Origin: Brumimicrobium glaciale
Lineage (GTDB): Bacteria; Bacteroidota; Bacteroidia; Flavobacteriales_D; Crocinitomicaceae
Direction: 5' to 3'
Length of the DNA stretch: 64,000 nucleotides
NCBI RefSeq assembly: GCF_004152935.1
Contig: NZ_SETE01000006.1
Coordinates: forward strand, 62,001-126,000
The notes beneath the pieces were generated by a model. That model did no database searches and was not told the origin of the DNA. It saw only the letters and a list, made by a program, of their open reading frames with translations. Every line of letters begins with the position of its first letter. The stretch's first letter is position 1. The position numbers were made by a program, and so were the translations under genes. Shown piece by piece: positions 8,589 through 16,243 of the stretch.

Positions 8589-8632
8589 ACCCTCATACAG
8601 TTGCCCTATACTCTTGTATGGGGCTTTTTCTT
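8589..8632 (+). terminator. Probable terminator after the lipoprotein gene
   Basis: CCCTCATAC ... GTATGGGG followed by CTTTTTCTTTTT. The stem has a mismatch and an internal loop with CCCTATAC, so it is weaker than its neighbours. Confidence 0.6.
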
Positions 8633-8740
8633 TTTAGTTCTACCCTGTTTTTAGTGAAGAATTATTTTTCGTATTGATTTTGAAGGCATTTTCCGATAAA
8701 AGTGATGCATTAATTTGATTTACTGGCGCATATTAAAACA

Positions 8741-8783
8741 AAAAAAAATCCAGTAATCTGATGAACAGTTTACTGGATTTTTC
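8741..8783 (-). terminator. Terminator of tRNA-Phe
   Basis: On the - strand AAAAATCCAGTAAA ... TTACTGGATTTTTTTTTG. A 12-bp stem with nine T, directly beyond the CCA end of the tRNA. Confidence 0.88.
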
Positions 8784-8859
8784 TGGTGGTGATGGAGGGA
8801 ATCGAACCCCCGACACAAGGATTTTCAGTCCTTTGCTCTACCAACTGAGCTACATCACC
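8784..8859 (-). tRNA. tRNA-Phe (GAA)
   Basis: 76 nt including an encoded CCA. Read on the - strand it begins GGTGATGTAGCTCAGTTGG (acceptor and D-arm). It continues with the anticodon stem-loop GGACTGAAAATCC, which places GAA in the loop, and the T-arm GGGGGTTCGATTCCC, and ends CATCACCACCA. The acceptor stem GGTGATG/CATCACC pairs fully. The anticodon GAA reads UUU and UUC (Phe). A -7-like TATCTTTG lies upstream on the - strand at 8897-8904. Confidence 0.97.
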
Positions 8860-8896
8860 ATTGTTTTTACAAACAAGTTATTTGATTAGGTGGGTG

Positions 8897-8904
8897 CAAA
8901 GATA
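8897..8904 (-). promoter_or_regulatory. Possible -7 box for tRNA-Phe
   Basis: Complement reads TATCTTTG, matching TAnnTTTG, about 38 bases upstream of the mature tRNA 5' end. No clear -33 TTG was seen at the right distance. Confidence 0.45.
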
Positions 8905-8960
8905 TAAACTAATTTTATTCCGATGTCATCATTTTGAATTATTTTTTCAAAATCTTCTAT

Positions 8961-8968
8961 TAACTTTG
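8961..8968 (+). promoter_or_regulatory. Possible -7 box of the coaX operon
   Basis: TAACTTTG matches TAnnTTTG. TTTG occurs at 8933-8936 with a 24-base spacer. The box ends only 4 bases before the GTG start, which would make the transcript almost leaderless. Confidence 0.5.
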
Positions 8969-8972
8969 TAAT

Positions 8973-9707
8973 GTGAAGGAAGAAAAGGAAAAATACTGTG
9001 TGGTTGATGCGGGGAATACACGTGTCAAAGTTGTTGATTTTGAGAATGGTGATGTAATCAGTCAAACCTCTTTTTCTATCAATGACAAGGAAAAAATAAA
9101 ATCAATTATTTTTTTGAAAAAAGATACAATTAGCATTTTATCTTCGGTTTTAGAGGAGAAACAGCGTGATTGGATAGTGGAAATACTGAAACCAAATGTT
9201 GTTTTGAGTAATAAAACACCATTACCCATTAAACTTGACTCTTATAAAACTCCTGAAACGTTAGGGGCGGATAGAATAGCAAATGCCGTTGCAGCAAATC
9301 ATTATTCAAAAACACCAAGCAGTTTGGTTATCGATATAGGAACTTGCATTAAGTTTGACTTTGTACACAACGGAAACTTTAAAGGAGGATCAATTTCGCC
9401 AGGCTATGCTATGCGATTAAAAGCGATGCATGAATTTACAGGCGCTTTACCCATGCTAGATTTAGAAGATAATTCTCCATTAGTTGGAGATTCTACAAAA
9501 TATGCGATGCTATCTGGCGTTATTAATGGAATTCACGCAGAGATAGAAGGTTTTATCAATCAATATACTCAACAATATCAACCATTAACAATTTTTTTGA
9601 CAGGTGGTGACCTCAAAAGATTTGATAAGGAATTAAAAAATAGCATCTTTGCGGATTGTAATTTGACCGTTAAAGGTTTGTATTTAATACTAAAGCACAA
9701 TGTTTAG
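8973..9707 (+). CDS. coaX: Type III pantothenate kinase
   Basis: 244 aa from a GTG start, since no ATG is available upstream of the first motif. CoaX phosphorylates pantothenate, the first step of CoA synthesis. The ASKHA-fold motifs are present: the phosphate-binding DAGNTRVK (residues 12-19), the substrate motif TPETLGADRIANAVAA (about 90-105), VIDIGTCIKFDF (about 118-129) and GGSISPGYAMRLKAMHEFT. It is the first gene of an envelope operon and overlaps the next gene by 8 bases. Placement of coaX ahead of outer-membrane genes is, from memory, common in this phylum. Confidence 0.94.
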   Translation: MKEEKEKYCVVDAGNTRVKVVDFENGDVISQTSFSINDKEKIKSIIFLKKDTISILSSVLEEKQRDWIVEILKPNVVLSNKTPLPIKLDSYKTPETLGADRIANAVAANHYSKTPSSLVIDIGTCIKFDFVHNGNFKGGSISPGYAMRLKAMHEFTGALPMLDLEDNSPLVGDSTKYAMLSGVINGIHAEIEGFINQYTQQYQPLTIFLTGGDLKRFDKELKNSIFADCNLTVKGLYLILKHNV

Positions 9708-11052
9708 AAGTTTATTAGTTGCACTATTTATCGTTATAAGTGGAAATGCACTAGTACAAATTAACACCAATAGTCCTTACTCTTCAAGAGGACTTGGAGA
9801 TGTTGGTTTCTACGGTAATGCTTATATCTCGGCGTTAGGAGGGGCAGCAACGGCTTTAACAGATTCTAGTCAAACGAATTTGTTTAACCCATCTACCTAT
9901 TCGCTAACAGCAAAACAATTGCCTCTTTTCTCTATGGGGATAACTCATTTTGAAAAACGTTTTACCAATAACGGCATGGAATCAAGTGGACGTTATTCTG
10001 GAATCACGCACATGGCTTTAGTTATTCCTTTTGCAAATAGATTGGGGATTGCTGCAGGATTAAAGCCTTTAAGTAGAAGAGGATATGAAATTAATGACCA
10101 CGAAGTTGTAGGCGGAGACAGTATTTTCTATGATTACACTGGAGATGGTGATATTCAAGAATTCTTGTTGGGGTTTTCAGCAAACCTTATAGATGCTAGA
10201 AAACAAAGCCTTTCAGTTGGTGTTAACGGTAAATATTATTTTGGTAAACTAAATAATATGCGCCGAACTTTTACAAAAAGCAATCTAATTGAGTCAGGTG
10301 GAATGGATATTCAATCGCTACGGGCTAACGATTTCGGAGTTGAGTTTGGATTGAATTATGATTTCCGTCCTACTTTAACACATAGTTTTCGCGTTGCAGG
10401 AGTTTTTCGTCCTAGCAAAGCAATGAACTTTGAGAAATCACAAACACGTATTCAATTCTCAAATTACCTTAACAAAGGAATTTATGATACTTTGATCAAA
10501 ACAGGTGATGTGAGTGGAGATGTTTTTCTTCCTGCAAAAACAAGTTTCGGATTGACTTATACCTTTACACCTCAAAACGACTCTTCATCTAGAAGTTCTA
10601 AACTTCCTTCATTAATGGTGACAATGGAATATTCGATGGAAAATTGGTCAGATTATAAAGAAACATTTAATTCTTTAGCCCAAACTGGACAATATGTAAA
10701 TTCAAATTCTTTCCGTGTTGGAGTTGAATTTGTTCGTCACAGAATTTCAGCTGACCGCTCTGCATACATCAACGTTTTTGATAAATTGAGATACAGGGTA
10801 GGAGCTTATAGTGTAAACACACCTTACGAAGTAAATGGAGAGCAATTAGTTGATCAAGGATTTACTGCTGGAATAGGTTTTCCAATTATAATGAATAGAG
10901 CAACTTCAACTTTGAACATATCAGGAAGTTACGGTGCGATGGGTCGAAATGGTGGTCCAACAGTAGTGAAAGATAGCTATTACGGATTTAATCTCGGCAT
11001 AAATATTGCTCCCGGGTATGACAGGTGGTTTAGAAAATACAAACTTGATTAA
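9700..11052 (+). CDS. Outer-membrane beta-barrel protein (OmpP1/FadL-like)
   Basis: 450 aa with an N-terminal signal peptide (MFRSLLVALFIVISGNALVQ). The mature start NSPYSSRGLGDVGFYGNAY, then ALGGAATALTDSSQTNLFNPSTYS, resembles the FadL/OmpP1 pattern of Bacteroidetes barrels, which take up hydrophobic compounds. The rest alternates aromatic and polar residues as expected for beta-strands and ends in FRKYKLD. The ATG overlaps the coaX stop (ATGTTTAG), a sign of translational coupling. The exact ligand is unknown. Confidence 0.78.
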   Translation: MFRSLLVALFIVISGNALVQINTNSPYSSRGLGDVGFYGNAYISALGGAATALTDSSQTNLFNPSTYSLTAKQLPLFSMGITHFEKRFTNNGMESSGRYSGITHMALVIPFANRLGIAAGLKPLSRRGYEINDHEVVGGDSIFYDYTGDGDIQEFLLGFSANLIDARKQSLSVGVNGKYYFGKLNNMRRTFTKSNLIESGGMDIQSLRANDFGVEFGLNYDFRPTLTHSFRVAGVFRPSKAMNFEKSQTRIQFSNYLNKGIYDTLIKTGDVSGDVFLPAKTSFGLTYTFTPQNDSSSRSSKLPSLMVTMEYSMENWSDYKETFNSLAQTGQYVNSNSFRVGVEFVRHRISADRSAYINVFDKLRYRVGAYSVNTPYEVNGEQLVDQGFTAGIGFPIIMNRATSTLNISGSYGAMGRNGGPTVVKDSYYGFNLGINIAPGYDRWFRKYKLD

Positions 11053-11063
11053 TATATATAAAA

Positions 11064-12341
11064 ATGAAAATAGGAAAATTAATTTTAGGAGCTCTGTTTA
11101 CTTTGAGTTTTGGGCTTGTTAACTATGCACAAGAAGGAGGTAATGAGCCGGACGAGTGTACAAGATACAAAGCAATTGCTGGGAATGCATACAAAGCAAA
11201 GGAATACGAGAAAGTAACAAGATCATACGTTAGAGCGCAGAAAGAATGTGGTACTTTAGAAATGATTTTCTACAACCCTTTTATTTATTCTGTTCAAAAA
11301 TCTATGAATGATGCAACTAACGATACAACGAAAGCTGCGTATTTAGATACTTTAATCATGGTTTATGAGTCAGCACAAGAAACGCACGGGATGCAAAAAG
11401 ACTGGCAAGCTTATCTTGGGTATTACTATATGATGCAAGGTACACCAGGAAACATGAAGAAAGCTGATGCTGCTTACCAAATAGGAATTCACCATGAAGC
11501 TGAAAAAGTAAACAAAGGATTTTTACAACAATATTATGTAAACCTTTATAACCTTTGGGTACAAGAGCAAGACGAAAAAGAGAAAGCGAAGTATAAGAAG
11601 AGAATTATTACTGAGTATTTCAAATTGTCTGATTACGCAAACAAAGGTGAAATGGGTGCTGAAATAATTGATTTCGTTTCTGTTTACATGAATAGAGCAG
11701 TCACTGATTGTGAGTCTATCTTACCTGAGATTACTAGCTTTATGAAAGAATTGCCACAAGAAATTGAAGCAAAGAAATCTACAGTAAAGAACTTTATGGC
11801 CTTACTTGAAAAGCAAGAATGTACAAAAAGTAAAGTTTACGCACAGTTAGTAGATACGATCATTGCAATTGATCCTTCAGTTGATGCAGTTTTAGCAAAA
11901 GCGAAATTGCAAATTAGCCAAGGAAATACAAGTGGAGCAATAACTACATTTAGAAATGCTTTAGGTATGGCTGAAAATGCAAATCAGAAAAGTGATATTG
12001 AATTTGAAATAGCAAGTGCGTATTTCCGTACTAACAATTATAATTCTGCTTATACTGCAGGTTTAGCAATTACTGGGAAAAACTCAGGAAAAGGATATGA
12101 AATAGCTGCTCAAAGTGTGAGTGCAACTTCAAATGATTGTGGAGTTTCTACTTTCGATCGTAAAGCGAATTATTACTACGCTGTTGAATTAGCAGAGAAG
12201 TCTGGAAACGGAGCTTTAATTGCTGCTATGAAAAGCAAATGTCCTTCTAAAAGTGATATCTTTAACGAAGATAAAGCAGAAGGCGAAACTGTAGAGTTAA
12301 GCTGTTGGGGGAACAGAACCTTTACAATAAAAACATACTAA
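11064..12341 (+). CDS. Periplasmic TPR-repeat protein
   Basis: 425 aa. Signal peptide MKIGKLILGALFTLSFGLVNYAQ (1-23). The mature protein is mostly helical with degenerate tetratricopeptide repeats, for example YKAIAGNAYKAKEYEKVTRS near the N-terminus and AKLQISQGNTSGAITTFRNA and FEIASAYFRTNNYNSAYTAG near the C-terminus. Several cysteines are present, including one close to the C-terminal end. It lies between an outer-membrane barrel and lptC, so a role as a protein-protein scaffold in envelope biogenesis is plausible, but no specific function can be read from the sequence. Confidence 0.8.
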   Translation: MKIGKLILGALFTLSFGLVNYAQEGGNEPDECTRYKAIAGNAYKAKEYEKVTRSYVRAQKECGTLEMIFYNPFIYSVQKSMNDATNDTTKAAYLDTLIMVYESAQETHGMQKDWQAYLGYYYMMQGTPGNMKKADAAYQIGIHHEAEKVNKGFLQQYYVNLYNLWVQEQDEKEKAKYKKRIITEYFKLSDYANKGEMGAEIIDFVSVYMNRAVTDCESILPEITSFMKELPQEIEAKKSTVKNFMALLEKQECTKSKVYAQLVDTIIAIDPSVDAVLAKAKLQISQGNTSGAITTFRNALGMAENANQKSDIEFEIASAYFRTNNYNSAYTAGLAITGKNSGKGYEIAAQSVSATSNDCGVSTFDRKANYYYAVELAEKSGNGALIAAMKSKCPSKSDIFNEDKAEGETVELSCWGNRTFTIKTY

Positions 12342-12345
12342 AACA

Positions 12346-12903
12346 TTGAGCAACATAACGCGCAATATAATTTTGATTCCTGTCATGATCTTCATGACGG
12401 GAATCTTTTTTTCATGTGTAAACGATTTGGATAAGGTGAAGAAGATTACCACACATCCAGAGAATCCTGACGAAACAGCTGAAATGTTGCACGTTATTAT
12501 TACAGATTCAGGATATGCACAAATTGAAATTTTCGCCACTATTGCTGAAACTTATGCTGCTCCACAAAACGTTAGAAAGTTTAAAGATGGTTTGAAAGTG
12601 AATTTCTACAAAGATGATGGAACAATTGGTTCTGTATTAACTTCTTTATTTGGTGAAATTGATGATGAAACCGGAAACATTACTGTTCGTGACAGTGTGA
12701 AACTGGTTAACTTAGAACAACAGAAAATATTAGAAACTGAAGTGTTGTACTTTAATAAAAAAGGAGATTCTATTCATACCAAAAAACCTGTTGTGATTAC
12801 TTCACCAGATATGATTTTAACAGGAATTGGTGCGTGGACAACACCTTTATTCGATACCGCACAATTTTATAAGCCAACGGCAAAAATATTTATTAAAGAT
12901 TAG
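12346..12903 (+). CDS. lptC: LPS export lipoprotein LptC
   Basis: 185 aa from a TTG start at 12346. The first in-frame ATG would leave only ten residues before the lipobox and no positive charge. With TTG, MSNITRNIILIPVMIFMTGIFFSC is a good lipoprotein signal with Cys24. The mature part contains the LptC-like beta-jellyroll core: MLHVIITDSGYAQIEIFATI, FKDGLKVNFYKDDG, then EIDDETGNITVRDSVKLVN and VVITSPDMILTGIG. LptC links the inner-membrane LPS transporter LptBFG to the LptA bridge. A terminator-shaped hairpin lies inside the signal-peptide codons (12375-12412). Confidence 0.86.
   Translation: MSNITRNIILIPVMIFMTGIFFSCVNDLDKVKKITTHPENPDETAEMLHVIITDSGYAQIEIFATIAETYAAPQNVRKFKDGLKVNFYKDDGTIGSVLTSLFGEIDDETGNITVRDSVKLVNLEQQKILETEVLYFNKKGDSIHTKKPVVITSPDMILTGIGAWTTPLFDTAQFYKPTAKIFIKD
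12375..12412 (+). terminator. Terminator-shaped hairpin inside the lptC reading frame
   Basis: GATTCCTGTCATGA, loop TCT, TCATGACGGGAATC, then seven T. A 14-bp stem with one G-T wobble. It starts 34 bases after the stop of the TPR gene and covers codons 10-20 of lptC. It has the form of an intrinsic terminator or attenuator, although lptC and the small gene downstream must be transcribed through it unless they have another promoter. Confidence 0.6.
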
Positions 12904-12906
12904 AAG

Positions 12907-13131
12907 ATGGGAACGTACAATAAAGTAATGCAGATGTTTTGGTTGGTTGTTGGTGTTGTAACCATTATTGCTGTAACATTTTTAGGATTCAGAGATGGAT
13001 TTGAAAGATGGTCTTCCTACTATATTTTTGGTTTTTTCGCAATTCTTTTGTACTTCGTTCGTCGTTATATGATGAAAAGAATGGAGAAACACCAGCAGTT
13101 TTTGAATGAGAAAAACAAAGGAAAGAGATAA
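12907..13131 (+). CDS. Small two-helix membrane protein
   Basis: 74 aa. Two hydrophobic segments (about residues 9-27 FWLVVGVVTIIAVTFLGF and 37-52 YYIFGFFAILLYFVRRY) are followed by a basic tail RRYMMKRMEKHQQF ending NKGKR. It starts 3 bases after the lptC stop and is surely part of the same operon. No named family is recognised. Its conserved position behind lptC would suggest an envelope role, but that is inference. Confidence 0.75.
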   Translation: MGTYNKVMQMFWLVVGVVTIIAVTFLGFRDGFERWSSYYIFGFFAILLYFVRRYMMKRMEKHQQFLNEKNKGKR

Positions 13132-13504
13132 TTACGAATTGAAAATTATGAATTCGTGGAGGTTTGGAATGTACTACTCTCACGATTTTCATTGCGATGG
13201 TTGGCACAAAGGGAGAATTAATCAGTAGTGAGTGTGAGTAGGGAGTCTTAAGGCAAAAATATAATGTTTTGGTTTCAGACCTTTATTGGTGCTTTTATTT
13301 AGGGGGAAATAGTTTTTCTTTAGAACCAAAATTAGGACAAAGACTAATTCATACCGATTATCCGTATAACTGTCTTTTTAATTGTCGTTTATTCCTTTAA
13401 GCCTTTTTCTTTTGTTGCTTCATTCAATTCCACTTATATTTGACAAGTATTTGTATAAATAATCTTTGCTTACTTACTTTCATTCAATACTATGAATAAA
13501 CTTC
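13132..13504. other. Intergenic region holding the DUF5686 gene promoter
   Basis: 373 bases. No supported gene. The only clear signal is the promoter at 13411-13442. The first 130 bases may be the 3' untranslated part of the lptC operon. No good terminator hairpin was found. Confidence 0.5.
13411..13442 (+). promoter_or_regulatory. Promoter of the DUF5686 gene
   Basis: TTTG (13411-13414), 20-base spacer, TATATTTG (13435-13442). This is a full match to the Bacteroidetes TTG / TAnnTTTG promoter. It predicts a leader of about 55 bases. Confidence 0.72.
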
Positions 13505-16006
13505 ATGTTTAAATTCCTCCAATACTTTGTTCTTACTGCGTGTTTCCTTTTTGGAAGCAATGCCTTTGGACAATATGTTTTAAAAGGAAAAGTACTTGAT
13601 GAAAGTAATCTTGGAATTCCGTATGCCGATGTCTATGTGAAGAACAATGCTGATTTACGCACCAGGGCAGATATTGAGGGGAATTATCTAATGCGCCTTG
13701 AAGTGGGAGAGTATTACATGGTTTTTTCAGCTTTGGGCTATGAAACCAGGGAACATTACATGATTGTTCGTGAGACTGAAAACATTCAAAACATTCAGCT
13801 TTTTCCAATAAAAATAAAAGATCTCGAAGAATATGATTTTTCTGTGAAAAGAAGGAATGTTGGTCGCGATATAGTGTTGCGAACAGTTGAAAAGAAAAAC
13901 CAATTCGATTACAATCAATTTCCTTACACAAGTGATGTTTATATTCGAGCGAAAGATGAAAGAACACTCACTTCGAAAGGAGAAGACACCAGCGAAAAAG
14001 ATCAAGAAAAACAAGAAGAAGATGCCCGATTCGATGATGTCGAAGAAATGAAAAGGAAGAAAATGCAGCAACTCAATAACCTTAATATGGTAGAAGTTGA
14101 GATGCAAAGAAGTTATGCTCCTCCCAATAAAATTAAGGAAATTAGAACAGGTTATGAAAAGAGAGGAAATGATAGAAATCTGTATTTTACCACCACAGCC
14201 AAGTCAAATTTTAATTTCTTTCAAAACACTTTATACCTCGATGATTTAAGTAAGTCGCCAATCCAATCTCCTATCTCTACCGCTGGAATCTTGTCCTATA
14301 AATATCAACTCGTTGAGAAAATTGAACGAGAATCTTTACCAACCCTGAATAAAATTCAAATTTCATCCCGAAGTAGTTCTATTTCTACATTAGAAGGATT
14401 TATCTATATCCAAGACAGCACGTGGTTGGTTGAGAAAATTGACTTCACCATTGTTAAAGGAAATCTCTATATCTATGATAATTTTTCCATTGTCCAAGAT
14501 TTTGAAATTTTAGGAGATACAATGTGTGTATTGAAAAACCAATACATGAATTACAATGTAGAATATCGAAAAGAAAAATTTGTAGGAAGTACAGTTGTCA
14601 ATTATAAAAACTACGATTTTAAACCAGATTTTGAAAAAGGATTCTTTGGAAATGAATTGGCTGTAACAACCCAACAGGCCTACGAAAGAGATTCTAGTTA
14701 TTGGTCAAGCACACGATTAACGCCCTTAACATTAGAAGAGCAAAAATTTATTCAGCAAAGAGACAGTATTGAAAACTTATTTTCTAAATCTACTTACTTA
14801 GATTCTGTCGATTCGGTTTTCAATAAAGTGACCTTTTGGAAAGTGGCTTGGTTTGGAATTGATCATAGAAATAGAGTAAAGAAAACGCAATGGACAATTA
14901 GTTCTGTGGCTGCAATGGTAAGACCAATTTATATTGCAGGACCAAGAGTAGGGCCAGATTTTGATTTCTTTAAAAAGTGGGATAATGAGAAAACAGTGGA
15001 TGTATATATGCGTGCAGATGTTGGGCTTTTGAATGGTGACGTTAAAGGATATGCCAACATCAAATATCTATACAATCCGTTCAAACAATCACGAATCGGA
15101 ATTAATTTCACGCACAATTATGATTTAATTCGCTCTTTTGATGCCATAACGCAAGTATTTCTCCGTGATAACTTTATAGAACGTACTTCGACTACATTAT
15201 ATCATGATTTCGAAATTTTCAATGGATTGTATTTAGAATCGAATTTCACCTATATAAATCGCCGTCCTTTACCAGATGATACTAAATTTATTCGATGGTT
15301 CGACAAAGCATTAGAGAATACTGAACCACCAAAGTTCAATGCCTATAATGCGTTAATTGCTGATTTTACACTGCGTTATACTCCATTTCAAAAGTACATG
15401 AGAGAACCCAACCGAAAAGTGATTTTGGGTTCGAAATGGCCAACAATTTATGCCTATTATGAGAAAGGTGTTCCAAGTTTAATAGGAAGCGAAGTCAATC
15501 ATGATTATATCCGTTTTGGATTAATGCAAACTTTCAAAGTTTTAACTTTAGGAACTTCAAAATATCACATTACCTCAGGGAAATTCTTGAATCAAAAAAT
15601 TCTGCGTCCGGAAGACATGAAATATCACCGCCGAGCAGATCCTATTTGGTTCTCCAATCCGATGTATTCTTATCAAGATTTAGACTCTACTTTACCCACT
15701 ATGGATTGGTATTTTGAATCGCATTATATTCATCACTTTAATGGTGCATTGATCAACAAAATTCCATTCATGAAGAAAACAAGAATCTCAACCGTTGTTG
15801 GAGGAGGTTATCTTTGGGTTCCAGAACACAAATGGACACATTATGAAATGTTTGGTGGATTAGAACGCGTATTCAAATTTTCCCGAAGAAGATTGAGAAT
15901 CGGAGTTTATGCTGCATTCTCAGACGGAAATCAAATCAAACCGAGAAGTACATTTAAAATTAGTTTCGCCATTCTGGATGAACGAAGTATGAAGTTTTCT
16001 TTTTAG
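13505..16006 (+). CDS. DUF5686/CarboxypepD_reg-like outer-membrane protein
   Basis: 833 aa. Signal peptide (1-22, ending AFG). A CarboxypepD_reg-like beta-sandwich follows (about 24-110: VLKGKVLDESNLGIPYADVY, IEGNYLMRLEVGEY, SALGYETREHY). Then comes the segment RDIVLRTVEKKNQFDYNQFP, characteristic of the DUF5686 family. A Glu/Lys-rich stretch lies at about 150-190. The long C-terminal part, from about 380, is rich in aromatic strands and ends with FSF, as in outer-membrane beta-barrels. Function in the family is not established. It is transcribed alone from the promoter at 13411. Confidence 0.84.
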   Translation: MFKFLQYFVLTACFLFGSNAFGQYVLKGKVLDESNLGIPYADVYVKNNADLRTRADIEGNYLMRLEVGEYYMVFSALGYETREHYMIVRETENIQNIQLFPIKIKDLEEYDFSVKRRNVGRDIVLRTVEKKNQFDYNQFPYTSDVYIRAKDERTLTSKGEDTSEKDQEKQEEDARFDDVEEMKRKKMQQLNNLNMVEVEMQRSYAPPNKIKEIRTGYEKRGNDRNLYFTTTAKSNFNFFQNTLYLDDLSKSPIQSPISTAGILSYKYQLVEKIERESLPTLNKIQISSRSSSISTLEGFIYIQDSTWLVEKIDFTIVKGNLYIYDNFSIVQDFEILGDTMCVLKNQYMNYNVEYRKEKFVGSTVVNYKNYDFKPDFEKGFFGNELAVTTQQAYERDSSYWSSTRLTPLTLEEQKFIQQRDSIENLFSKSTYLDSVDSVFNKVTFWKVAWFGIDHRNRVKKTQWTISSVAAMVRPIYIAGPRVGPDFDFFKKWDNEKTVDVYMRADVGLLNGDVKGYANIKYLYNPFKQSRIGINFTHNYDLIRSFDAITQVFLRDNFIERTSTTLYHDFEIFNGLYLESNFTYINRRPLPDDTKFIRWFDKALENTEPPKFNAYNALIADFTLRYTPFQKYMREPNRKVILGSKWPTIYAYYEKGVPSLIGSEVNHDYIRFGLMQTFKVLTLGTSKYHITSGKFLNQKILRPEDMKYHRRADPIWFSNPMYSYQDLDSTLPTMDWYFESHYIHHFNGALINKIPFMKKTRISTVVGGGYLWVPEHKWTHYEMFGGLERVFKFSRRRLRIGVYAAFSDGNQIKPRSTFKISFAILDERSMKFSF

Positions 16007-16023
16007 AATTCATCATAATATTT

Positions 16024-16177
16024 AGGGCGTGCCCCTGTTTATTCTTTCCCCAATGAATTTGGAAAGAATAAACAGCGTCAGGCTATCCACTGTATCTTTT
16101 TATTACCGCGAGTTTTTACTCGTGGCAATAAAAAGGATGCCGTTGCTATCCTTCACGCAAGAGGGGATTAGGATTTA
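16024..16177. repeat. Composite palindromic repeat, GGGCGTGCCC type
   Basis: A scaffold of conserved blocks (GGGCGTGCCCC, GCGTCAGGCTATCCACTG and GGATGCCGTTGCTATCCTTC ending ACGC) encloses two hairpins. The first is a perfect 15-bp stem, CTGTTTATTCTTTCC with GGAAAGAATAAACAG (16035-16075). The second pairs CTTTTTATTACCGCGAGT with ACTCGTGGCAATAAAAAG (16096-16135). From memory, this scaffold resembles a dispersed repeat of Bacteroidetes genomes. Confidence 0.6.
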
Positions 16178-16211
16178 AAATGAAATTAGGTAATTTTTTC
16201 GGATAAGTTCT

Positions 16212-16219
16212 TATTTTTG
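16212..16219 (+). promoter_or_regulatory. -7 box upstream of the 16244 gene
   Basis: TATTTTTG matches TAnnTTTG, with the ATG 25 bases downstream. It overlaps a TTG at 16217 that could otherwise be taken as an upstream start, so it supports the later ATG. Confidence 0.45.
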
Positions 16220-16243
16220 AAGTCACTAAAAAACCGATTTCTT

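Noticed and set aside
13533-14107. - strand frames of 126-144 aa inside the DUF5686 gene
   Set aside because: Antisense to a long gene with signal peptide and known domain; the peptides are rich in F, H and S with no pattern.
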